A stretch of 64,000 bases of DNA. It comes from Anoplolepis gracilipes. Its lineage: Eukaryota > Arthropoda > Insecta > Hymenoptera > Formicidae. This document shows, one piece after another, positions 39,401 to 50,483 of the stretch. Position 1 is the first letter of the stretch. Each line of letters begins with the position of its first letter. The DNA lies in assembly GCF_047496725.1 (NCBI RefSeq), contig NC_132972.1, forward strand, positions 12,167,001-12,231,000. Direction: 5' to 3'. The notes beneath the pieces are model-generated. The model did not search any database and had not been told where the DNA came from. It saw only the letters and a program-made list of their open reading frames with translations. The position numbers and the translations under genes are program-made.

Positions 39401-39840
39401 TTCAACATTACTGAAGTATCATGCATGGAATATCTTTTCCCACACGAAGCGAGAAGAGATTTTTCGAAACGTCAGTGCAACGAGGCAGGATAAGCTAAGA
39501 CAGACAGCTAGTAACTACTTCCATGCTTGGTGGAAAAAGAAGCTTAGCCGGGCAATTAATTAGTGCACGAGTTGGTTGAATCAAGAGAGAAAGAGAGACA
39601 GGCTTTGCTCCTCTCGTCGACCAACAGCTGAGAATAAAAATTAACGACAAGCAGTATGTACGACAGCGCGTAGTTGCATTAACCCATTTGCCGCCACGAC
39701 CGCCATAAAACGTCCGTAATATATCCTGCTTATACGGCGATGCGAATCACCAGCGCCGACGGGGTGAGAAAAAGGGGCGAAAAAGTGAGAGAAAGAAAGA
39801 GAAGAAAGGAAAGGGTGACGTCGAGGTGCTTCGACCAGAC
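36441..39840. other. Intronic stretch
   Basis: Islets at about 37,190-37,270, 37,550-37,920, 38,690-38,900 and 39,420-39,840. Short (TA)n runs lie near 38,542-38,560 and 39,200-39,216. A tandem pair of a 23-bp unit is listed separately. Confidence 0.5.
38371..38416. repeat. Tandem pair of a 23-bp unit
   Basis: GTGATATTAAGTTGATATTA plus three bases is repeated head to tail (38,371-38,393 and 38,394-38,416) with one difference at the end. Confidence 0.9.
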
Positions 39841-40032
39841 GGCGTTCGTGCTTTCGAGCACTGAGCGTGCCTCGCAATTGTTATCTAAACACACGAACAT
39901 ACGTTACAAGAAGAACGCTGGCCAACGGGGGGTCGCTCGAAGGAAGCTCGAGCTTCGGGGTGAAGGAAATGGCGAAAGTTCCGGGTGAATGGGGTGAGTA
40001 CCGAGCGCGATTCGAGGGTTGAGAACTGAGAA
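39841..40032 (+). repeat. Diverged duplicated islet, copy A
   Basis: Collinear with copy B at 41,101-41,335. Shared blocks in the same order are TTATCTAAA, CGAACATACGTTA, CGCTCGAA, GAAG, CTCGAG and GGAAATGGC, with indels between. It contains a 14-bp palindrome (GAAGCTCGAGCTTC, 39,943-39,956). Confidence 0.65.
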
Positions 40033-40057
40033 AAGTTTACGACGCCATCTCATAATT

Positions 40058-40082
40058 CTCTCTCTCTCTCTCTCTCTCTCTC
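40058..40082. repeat. Short (CT)n microsatellite
   Basis: CT run directly after duplicated islet copy A. Confidence 0.9.
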
Positions 40083-41100
40083 GGTATTCATTTAGAAATT
40101 TCGCATCGATCATGGCACGCCCGTATTAGGGTGCAAGTTGTGGGCGGCACGGTTATGGTTGCGAAAAAAAACATTATGGGGAAACTATTAAAGGAACTTA
40201 GTGGCCTTTGTTTTCCAATAAAGACTCCCACTCGTTACATAAGGAACTTATCATTATTAAACAATACATTCAAGTATATTTTACATGACGTTTTAGAATC
40301 ATTATTTGTTAATATTTTCTGATGTAAATATGAAATCGAAAACGTTTTTCCCTTCACTGTTATTTGTTGTAATGAGTTTGTCGTGAGATTTTTTTATTTA
40401 GTAATATATCTTGAGGAAGCAATTCAATCTCGCAACATGGTGACAATGTCATCACGATTCTTAGAACTTGGTATCTACCTCATACACATTGAACCGTTAT
40501 ACAGATACGTGACATCATAATAGTAACGGGAAGAAAACATTTCAAATCTATGGTCACATAGAAACTTTTATTACGATATCGCTTACGCCACACAAATACA
40601 TTCCCAAAATTTCTAAATAATATTTGTAAAGTTAAATACATTTTATTGTGTTTAATATAAATAAGGAAATATAAATATACATATAAATAAATAATTAAAA
40701 GCGCGAAGAAAATGTTGGATAATATTTTTCGTAAAAGTAAATTCAGTAAAATAAAATGTTTACGAGAAATAGAAATATTTTAAACAATTTTTTCTTAGAT
40801 TGATTAAATTGATTGAAAAATAGAATTTTAAATTTCTGAACTTTTTTTAATATTCTTTTTATATGTTGCATACATATTTAAAAGAAACAAACATTGTATA
40901 TAAAGTAGAAAATAAAAGAATATTTTATGTTAAAGTATTTAAAAGTTAACTAAATTTTCTTTTAAAGCCCATTGCCTCTTTTGTATTCATCGCACGATTA
41001 AAGTGCCCATCATCGTATCCTATTTACTCCGTGTTTATCACGCCCTTTTTTTCAAAACGACGACAGAGAGTGACGGGTTGCACGGCGCACAAAGAGTCCT

Positions 41101-41335
41101 CGTGCGATAAAACGGGGCACGTGCTTCGTGAAAGCACGCCTCTCGTCACCCTTATCTAAATACGCGAACATACGTTAACGGAAGATTCGCGCGGGGAAAA
41201 AGGGGAAAGGTGGGACGCTCGAAAGAAGATTCTCGAGGGTGTCCGTAAACGAGGAAATGGCATAGGTTCTGGTGTGCGATTGTTAACGGGGATGTACGAT
41301 CAGTACGCGGGGAGAGAGGAATGGAGTTAAGAGCT
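41101..41335 (+). repeat. Diverged duplicated islet, copy B
   Basis: Direct-orientation partner of copy A about 1.3 kb downstream. The block order is conserved, and both copies end near a GAGCTGAG or GAACTGAG segment. Reading frames are not conserved between the copies, which argues against a coding duplication. Confidence 0.65.
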
Positions 41336-42197
41336 GAGCGCGTGGCGAGAAAAAAAGGAGTCCGAGAGGAAGAATCGGAAAAACGCAACAGGGCGAAAAT
41401 ACGTCGTGGAGATAGCATTGTGCCGTGGCGTAGTTGAAGTCCGCCCTTTGTTGGGTCGCCATCCTATGTTTGGCAGGGTGTGTTGCCTTCGCACGCAGAA
41501 AATATCGAAGCGAGAGTCGAGGGAAGGGAGCGCTGTTTCGTACCACCCTTTGAGAGTGTGCCCCCTCCTCCCCCCCATGCACTTTCCAACAGCGCGCGCT
41601 GCTGGTGATCGTAAAAATTTACCGAAGTCCGATAGGAATTGCGTATTGTTCGATGATTTATAGTTCTCGGAACGCCCCGAAGTATTCTTACTCCGAGAGA
41701 GTCTCATGGTCCTTATTTCACTTGCGAGCGTATACTTAAACCAAATTGTTTAAAAGTTGCACTTAAAATGGTATTAATGTACAATGGATAAAGTACAAGT
41801 TTATAAAATGATTACCAACTAAAATGATTAATATTAATCGTCACAATATTACAAAATCTCATTATTATTATTATTATAGTTAATGATATATGGAAGTAAA
41901 ATTGTATTAGTAACATCTTTTTTCATTACGATGATAATTTTAATTTTAATATTTATATTATATGAACTTGTTACACAACACTACAAAGTGTATCCTAAAT
42001 TTATTGCATTTTTAAAAAATTGTATATATCACATATTATTACATTGATCTTTCTTTATCAAGAATTCTATTTGTTTTACATTTGTACGGCATAATTATTC
42101 CTGTAATCGTCCCAACGTTAAACTAAGAATCTCCGCTAACATTAGCGTGACTTTGGCATACAACAACGCACCGTGTTACACTATCCATTATTACGTT

Positions 42198-42219
42198 ACG
42201 TATGCGTACACGCATACGT
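42198..42219. repeat. Inverted repeat with 10-bp perfect arms and 2-nt spacer
   Basis: ACGTATGCGT, AC, ACGCATACGT. A related TACGTATGCAT follows a few bases later. It is a possible dimeric binding site. Confidence 0.8.
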
Positions 42220-45200
42220 GGTCTTACGTATGCATAGTTACAATCAGTATTGGTGCATGGTACCGAGCACGTGTACTCTGCTTGTATGAGAGATAGATTG
42301 ATAGATAGCTTAATGCACCCTGGGAATCCGGTCTTTCTCTCTTCCACCACCCCTAAGAGCCGACGGCATTGCATTGCCACGCAAATACGCACCGATGAAT
42401 ATAACGCTGGTCAGATAACACCCTAATCAAAAACGGATGCGATAGGCGTCAGCCGGATGAAAGCTCTCGCCAATAATTGCTCGTGAGTTAAAAACGTACA
42501 TATATCAAGATTTTAACAAATATGGATTGTAAATGGCGAGAGGGAGAGGAGTATAGTGAACAAACATTTATTAATAACAAAATTTCTTTAAACTTTCTAC
42601 ACATCTTTCTATATATCGCAAGTTAAATTAAATGAAATTAAATACATATGTGTCTATGTAAAATATATTTAATAAATTAAAGTATATTGAATTTCTCTAG
42701 TGCTTTCTTAAGTAAATAAAATAATAATACATTTTAATTTATTTAAAAAAATATGCAAAGATATTATATGTACTTATATATATTATATGTACATACGTAT
42801 ATATTTATTCTTTACACAAGCACTGATTTTCAACTATTTAGGAATAGAAAAATTAAATTTAGTTATGTTTGATTTCACATAAAATTTCGGGAAATTTAAT
42901 ATCGTTAACACACGAAATGTTAGCTTAAAATTTTTTATTTAAAGATATTACTTTGACAAGAAAAAAAATTATAATTAAATGCGATTTACCTATCCAGAGA
43001 AACTTTAAATCGATAGTTCATGAAATTTTTGAAAGAAATATCTGTATATTTAATAATGAAAATTATTTTGAATATTTTGAATTATTTTGAGATAGTTTTC
43101 ATATGTAGTGCAGTGTCATAGATGCAAGATAGATAATAACAATGTAAACACAGTGCATAGGTTATATAACCGCGAGTATAATGTTCTGAGATTTGCCGCA
43201 TAGATAATGCCATAATCAACGATAAAATCTCGTGTTCTGATTAAGAATGAAAAGGTACTCTTACAAGAAAAGAATTAATAATGCTCAATAAAATGTTCAA
43301 AACACATATCGTAATCATTATATGTACTTAATATGTATATATCATTATATGTATGTACTTTATTTAAATCATATTTTTTCGATTGTGCAATTAGAGATCT
43401 ATTTAAAGTAAATTATAAATTTTATTGTTAAGAAATTTGTTCTTTATCTTATAGTATGTTTATTTGAGTTATAGTTATTTAATGTTTTTTTTTTCAAAAT
43501 TATTAATTTTGAACAAGAATAATTAAATTAGTCTTGTTTATGTTTTCAATTTTTGTTACATAAAGGGCTATTATATATATTTTATATTATTCTATATTAT
43601 TCATAATTATTGGTTTAGAAAATGCTTAGAAATAGGTCTATTTAATTTAAACAGAAGATTATTTTTTTTATTTGCTTTTTCCCTACATATAAAAAATAGA
43701 AAAATCTATTTATCTTTTACTTTGGTTTATTTATTTAATGTGTTAATAAAAATATTAATCCATATTTAACTTTACTACCAAAACATCTTTATTCTACTCT
43801 AGATAACTGGATAATTTCGTATTTTTTTAAATTTTCGTTCTGTAATTAAGAATAGAATTATTATCGAATATTAATGAACAGACTAAAAGCAGGAAATTTG
43901 ATTGTTTATATGAATAGACAGTTTTTTAAATATAATGTAAAGTATAAACACATATGTTATAATATAATATAAAGTATAAAATATAATATAAAATGTAATG
44001 AATTAAAAAGGAAAATATTTATTCTTTCTCTTGCACGTGCTCTATGTGTGCGTATGCAAAAATCCATCAATTTTTTTCAATCTGTTTACATTTCATTGTT
44101 TATCTATTTGTCAATAATATAGAAATTGTTAACAAAAAGGCGTATAATTATGATGAGAAAAAATATCTGCAAAATAAAATGACCATATATGTATAAATTT
44201 TATTTTATTTTGTCGTTCACGAGATGTATAATCATGTTTTGTGGATGTTGGATATATTCTAAATCTATTACTGTAGATGGTTTAATTCACATTTATTTTG
44301 CCATCAGGAATGTCTTTATCCTCTTCGATGCAACATAACCCGCGCTTGTAACCCCTTTCAATTTCCACGATACCGCGATTAAAGGGCCGTTATTCGGGAT
44401 TGGTGGCTGCAATCGAAAGCAGGACATTTAATCCGTTCTCCATACACGTACTCCGTCCACATACACATACACTCATCTACCATTGTAGGTAACTCTCACG
44501 TATTGTGACTACCAGACTAATGAAAAGCGCAGAACCGTTCGCGTCCATTAAACGATGGCTACCTTTGGATCGATTCTTGAGAGCATCCTCTTGAAAAGAG
44601 AACCGATGAGGAGAGCGATTTCAATGGACGTCGGAATCGTGCCGGAAGTCTTATGCGGGTCCGGAAGGGAAGTGGGAGTCACAGGTGACAGATAACGACG
44701 CATCCGTTATATCGTCACCCTTGGTGATATCGCTCTCGAGAAGCGGAGGTTGAGTTTCGCAAGGAAGGAAAGCGAGAACGAAGATATTTAGAAAGGTAGA
44801 GAGAAAGAAGTGAGTAAGTTAGATCGTACATCCGAGCACCTTTGTTATTTCGTTTCTTTGATACCCGGCACGATGAAGGGGGAGGGAATTAAAGTCGGGA
44901 GAAAGAAAAGGAGGGGAGTATCAGACCGAGTGTTCCACCGCACTGTCGGATGAAAAAACATGGGTGTTGTACACCTCTCTTCTCGGTGCCCTCTCACCTC
45001 CCTCTCGTTCTGGCTGTGAATCTGGTGGCGGAAGTACTGGGGAAAAAAGGGCGAGAAGGGGACCTGGGCACGCGCAGCTCAAAGGCGTTAACCGGCCCGT
45101 CGCCGCGATAGGGGTGGCGCGACGCGGCGCCCACCAGGATATCGACGAAAGTCTTCTCCGAGGGGTCTTCTCCACGAAACGAGACGTAATAACGCTCCCA

Positions 45201-45713
45201 CCTTCCTTCTCCGTTTCCGTTCCGGCTCCCTTGAAGACCGACTGCAATAATCGACTCTCAGCTATGTCTCTATTAGCCACACCAAATCCTGATTCAACAA
45301 AGACCGTTCCTAATAATATTCAAATATCGATATCGTAGGTTTGAAAACTTGCAGAAAAAGTTTGATAATCCAGAAAACATAAAAAAATTTATTGGCAATT
45401 TTTTTTATTACATTTTTTTCTCTCGAATAATTATTAGTATTAACGAATAATAATAAATATTATTGCGTTGTAACCTTTAAAGGTTCTATGAATGTTAAAT
45501 TATTTGTAATTATTCATGACGATAAAGCTATGACACAAACATTCAACAAATTTTATTAATTTTGTAAAACGTTCTCATGATTCCAAGAAGCACTGAAGGA
45601 GTTTTCTTATTACTTAATTGAAAAGTTAAATTATTATAATTTAAAAATATTATATAATTATTATAATTTGAAAATATTATATTTTCTAGTGGAGAGTGAA
45701 TGCTTCTTAATAT

Positions 45714-45934
45714 TATATAGGGTGATTCTAAATAAATGTGAAGAATTTTAGGAGGTGATTTTTTATCGAAAATTAAGAGATCTTTCATATAAACATATAC
45801 TTCTCTTTACAGGAATAATTCCTCAGGGAAGAATATAGACAGTATATGTTTATATGAAAAATTCCCCTTAATTTTTTGACAAAGAATCATTTCCTAAAAT
45901 TTTTCGCACTTATATTTAAAATCACCTTGTGTAG
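45714..45934. mobile_element. MITE-like inverted-repeat element, about 220 bp
   Basis: Left arm 45,714-45,800 and right arm 45,841-45,934 are inverted copies at about 75-80% by eye, with a 40-bp spacer. The outer ends read AGGGTGATTCTAAATA and, inverted, AAGGTGATTTTAAATA. The inner ends share CATATAAACATATAC exactly. No coding capacity. It fits a non-autonomous DNA transposon derivative, and the superfamily is not assigned. Confidence 0.75.
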
Positions 45935-47529
45935 CATGATAACTTTCATGCAAGTTTTCAATTAATACAATTTTTATATTAATTTATGATTTATAATTTA
46001 TGATATTTATATGTTTAAACTTTACGATTACTTTCTGTTGTTAACAAAATTTTCCATTGCTTTATTGAATTAAAATATCTGTATTTTCATGAATTTAATT
46101 AACGGATCTTTATCCGACAGATTCCATTTTGTGAGATTGACATATTAATAAAATTTTATATTTTTTACAAAATTAACATTTTAATTAAATATTTTGTGGT
46201 ATGTTTATCTTTTTAATATGTCTATCTTGTATTACGTTGGCAACATAACATACGCAATTAAATATTTATTAATTTATTAAGCTCTCTCTTATATACACAT
46301 TTAGCATGTGGTTACTAGTTAATTACTGTAGATTATTATAAAATAGTTACTTTAATCCTTATTTATATTAAAGTTGACATCTTATTACAGATAATATACT
46401 ATTATTTTTTAGCCTAGTTTTTGAAATTTTCTCTTCTTTTTCTCTTTTTTCCTTCATTAATTTATAATTAGTCGAATGTATAACATAATGTACACTTGCT
46501 ACATTTTGGCTTTGCGCAAAATAGAATAAATACACATTAATAAAAAATACAGTTTTATGAACGCATAAATTTAGAGAGTGAAAGTTTATAAATTAGCGTT
46601 TACGTGCAGGTGAGGGATGAATTTGAGCTTATCCTAGGTGTGATAGCAATGGGCGCGGATGGACGAACAAGCATAATTGTTTGCTCTGCTAAATGTCAAT
46701 CCGATAGCGGCGGCCAATGAAGTCCGTGATTATGCTACCAGGATGTGTTCGCGGCGAATCGAAGGGAAAATTAATCTCGGTTCTGTTGGGGTGTAAAACG
46801 TGCATCCCAATCTCGGACAAGAGATTAACAATAAATTAGTATGTATGGAATCGTGGAATTCTTTATTACACAAAAAATATGTTTATTATCGAAATTTATA
46901 TTAAATAATCATGTATAAATAAAATGCAAATGAGAAATATTCGCAAATGTGTTAAAGATTTTGGAAATATGTATATACTAACTCACGTCGAAAAAATATT
47001 ATGGAATGTCTTGATACTATAATGTCATTTTTTCTGTCTATAAATTCTTTCAATTTAGAATTTATCTTAAATGGCCGATAAAACTTATTTACATGTGTCT
47101 TCAACTTTTTCTGAATTTTTAAATTTTTTAGTTTTTGTTGGTTTAATTTAGTCTTGAATTTAAGCTATTTATTTTTGGAAAATAGAAACATTTGAAATGT
47201 ATAATTGGAACAAAAATTCGGTTAAATTAAAATATTATTATCTAGGTATATTTAGCTTTTAAAAAATTTAACTTTTAACAAGATTTTCTTTTATTACCAG
47301 TCAGTTATAATTATAAAATAATATATGTTTTTTGACGTTTCTACTAAAGAATTTTACTTTGAGAAAAAGGTTGTAGACAAATAAAACGATAACAGTTTTA
47401 GAAAATTATTTTCACATATTTCAAAATTTAAAAGACTTGATATATCAGAGGAGAGATAAAATTAACAATTCAAATTTTGTCGGAATTTTATTGCACTTTC
47501 AAGAAAGATGCTGAAGAGAGAGGAGAGAG

Positions 47530-47532
<3 letters not shown>
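45935..47532. other. A+T-rich intronic stretch with one islet
   Basis: A G+C-richer patch lies at about 46,600-46,830. Nothing else was recognised. Confidence 0.5.

Positions 47533-47581
<49 letters not shown>
47533..47581. repeat. (GA)n microsatellite
   Basis: Pure GA run in a G+C-richer islet. Confidence 0.95.
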
Positions 47582-47584
<3 letters not shown>

Positions 47585-47751
47585 TACCCCTCTCGAAAAA
47601 CAATATCGTTACACGTCGTCGCCCGAATCTCGTGTCTCCCATTGGTCGAACACGCTGCGATGTTACCGACGATTCCCAGGCGAATCAATAGCGTTACAGA
47701 AACTCGCTTTCGCGTTGTAACACCGAATATTACTCGCGCCACGAACGAACG

Positions 47752-47815
47752 CCGTTACATCCCCCTCTTTCGATCTCTCTACACCGTTACATCCCCCCAT
47801 CAATTTCTCTACCAC
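47752..47815. repeat. Imperfect tandem pair of a 32-bp unit
   Basis: Two head-to-tail units begin CCGTTACATCCCCC and end in a CTCTAC segment (47,752-47,783 and 47,784-47,815). Confidence 0.75.
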
Positions 47816-47930
47816 TCACCGATATTACACATATACATGGTTGTAAATTTGTAACTGTATTAGCGCACTGCACTCGAAATGGTCCAATGATGCGCTCGAT
47901 GGCGGCTTCATCGGATTTTGACGTTATTTT

Positions 47931-47988
47931 GAGAGAGAGAGAAGGAGAGAGAGAGAATGAGGCGAGAGAGGGAGAGAGGAGAGAGAAC

Positions 47989-48023
<35 letters not shown>
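47931..48023. repeat. Compound (GA)n microsatellite
   Basis: GA-rich tract ending in a pure run of about 30 bases, immediately before the G+C-rich 48.0-48.3 kb islet. Confidence 0.95.
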
Positions 48024-48024
<1 letters not shown>

Positions 48025-50333
48025 CACGGGCGGACACTTCGTCGATAACGTTTTCCAGCGGCGGCTACACGGTAATGTCCGACAAATCGATATTCGGAGC
48101 ACCCCCCGGGGAGGGAGGCGGCGGCCCGAAGGCGCCCGGGCGATGAGGGGGCACTGCCGTGGTCAGGGTGAAAAGGGACGAGTCGACGGGGTTGAGAGGG
48201 GTTTGTGCTAGACGGCAAACGTGTGTTTTGGACGGTGTGTCGTTGTTCGTAGACGACGATCACTATTCGATTAGGTTTCACTTGGGCTTCAAAGAAAAAC
48301 GATTGGATGATATACGATTACTCGGTGGAGTGGATCGCATTTTTTGAGCGAATAGAAAAAGTGTGACCTAATCCTTTTATTTTTAGCACAGCTATATGGC
48401 CTATAGACATTTAAGGTGGATAGTTTTGTATATGAATCAAATAAGTTTTAAGATTTTTTATCTCTCGTTTTTTTTATAAAAGAAATATTTTTATATATGA
48501 CATAATTATAACAAAGATAATAAGCCTCTGTAATATATACATATATGTGTGTATGTATATGTATGTATAATATATATAAATATATTATGTGTGTGTAGCA
48601 GTTTCTTTCTTTCTACTATATACATAGCATTTTATACTGAATTCAATTAGTAGAATTACTGATTTAAATAATTTAATGGTATTAACTAACCCGATAATTC
48701 GCGTTCTATAAAATGTGTATCTTTCGTCGTATAGGATTTTTATTTTTATTTTTACGGCATAGGCTTGCAGTCGAATATATTCTACCCTCCACTAGTCAAT
48801 GATATCATAGGTTGTCACGTGGCATTGATACGTGTTAAATATGTAAGAGCAGATTATACTTTAGCATTGTGATTTATCGGCAGAGTTCTTAAAGGCCATA
48901 TCGTATCTCGCGAACCCTCGCTCGTAATAAATGTCGACGCGAGAGATTACGAAGAAAAAAAAGAACGTTCTCGCGAGTGAGTCCCGCGGGATTATCCCGA
49001 GCTAGTGTTGCCTTCGTTCACGTTAAACGTTGGGATTTATAAGTCCGCTGTCGTCGGTTCATGCGACGACGACGACGACGACAACGAATTCCGGACTGGT
49101 CCATGGGGGTCCGCCGCGAGTCTGGACTCCTCGATAGTCGAGATTTATCGGGTCTACGGCTTGACGAATTCGATCCTGAAGCAATCCCGGCTCACTGCCC
49201 TGCTCCTCGTCCTTTCTTCCTTTTCAGACTTTTGTACGTGTCTGTCGCTTCCCTTGGGAAGAGGACTCTCACCGATACATTCTTAGCAAGATTTATTGAA
49301 CGGATAACTCCTGCCAGCGACTGTATTGCCTCGGAAGTATCTTTTTCGGCCAGCACCAACAAGTTCCAACTATCTATTTTATAAGAAAATGAATTAACTA
49401 TTACTTTATTATTGGTTTATCTATTTTATGAGAAAAAAAATTAAATTTTTCTCAAAATATCTATGCCTGAAAATTACTTATGTGATTAAATTAATTAGTA
49501 CGGTAAACTTATTTTCTCTTTATAAATTTGACATTTGTTGAAATTGTCGCGATTGAAACATTTATTTGTTTGTCACAAATTATTTATAATTTTAGCAATT
49601 AAGTATTTTCCTTAAAATTCTGTTAGGTATGGTAAATCACACCGCGTCTTTTTCTTTCAAATTTAATTTAATTCTTTGCATGGAAAGAAAATTTTTTTTA
49701 ATAGCTACAGTCGGAAAGTATCCGTAGCGTTTTCGTAATTTTCTAAAAAGAATAATGGTAAAGAAAAAAAAATGTTACGTTTGACATCGTTTTATTATTA
49801 TTTAACTGCAAATGACGGAAATGTTAATCGCTCACTTTTTTTTTTAACCGCTTAAAGCATTCATTGGTTCACTTCGTCTAATAGTTACAGAGAGTACAAC
49901 GGGTATGCGTTTCCAAGATTTGTGATGGAACTTGTCGTGCGCATGGTGGCAATTAAACCCGAAACATTTCTAGCGTCAATTAGGCGCTAATGTTTGTAAT
50001 AACAACTGACGATGGCAGTTTTAATCGCGATGTCGCATGCGACATCGTGCGATTCGAAACTACGAGAATGCATTCCTGCTTTTGCGAGACATTCATCCTG
50101 TCAGCTGCGAGCTATAGAATGACGTTGAATATTCTATCTCGCATATTAATAGTAGTAGTAATATGTATGAATCGTTTATTATATAATAACGTAAAATAAA
50201 TTTTACAGAATAATATATATACGATATAAATATCTTAAAAAATATATATATGTTTTTTATTGTATTGATTTACACTCTTTTTGTTTTCTCTGTGTTAAGA
50301 TGTTTTTAAGATGTATATAAAATATGTTGACGT

Positions 50334-50335
<2 letters not shown>
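48024..50335. other. Intronic stretch with three G+C-richer islets
   Basis: Islets at 48,024-48,340 (very G+C-rich), 48,870-49,370 (with a short GAC run near 49,062-49,082) and 49,850-50,130. In the first, ATG 48,075 opens 23 codons ending at 48,146. No gene is established. Confidence 0.45.
50028..50047. repeat. Perfect 20-bp palindrome
   Basis: CGATGTCGCATGCGACATCG reads the same on both strands, with no loop. Confidence 0.9.

Positions 50336-50392
<57 letters not shown>
50336..50392. repeat. (TA)n microsatellite
   Basis: Uninterrupted AT/TA run, followed within 50 bp by a CT run. Confidence 0.95.
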
Positions 50393-50398
<6 letters not shown>

Positions 50399-50431
50399 GA
50401 TCTTTTTTTTTAATTATATTAACTACTTAAA

Positions 50432-50436
<5 letters not shown>

Positions 50437-50481
<45 letters not shown>
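50437..50481. repeat. (CT)n microsatellite
   Basis: CT run next to the preceding TA run. Confidence 0.95.

Positions 50482-50483
<2 letters not shown>

Larger units (their letters stand above)
40083..45713. other. Intronic stretch
   Basis: Apart from copy B, islets occur at about 41,340-41,700, 42,060-42,480 and 44,300-45,270. The last is the most G+C-rich block of the intron (CpG-dense near 45,050-45,140) and has overlapping frames on both strands (124 codons at 44,964-45,338 plus, 119 codons at 44,921-45,280 minus) without any recognisable domain. From 42.5 to 44.3 kb the sequence is A+T-rich and featureless. Confidence 0.5.

Noticed and set aside
41152..41707. Several overlapping minus-strand frames of 88-126 codons
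   Set aside because: They overlap in different frames, and the duplicated islet copy near 39.9 kb does not preserve any of them.
44921..45338. Opposing frames of 119 and 124 codons
   Set aside because: Both strands are open in the same G+C-rich DNA, which points to chance scarcity of stop codons.
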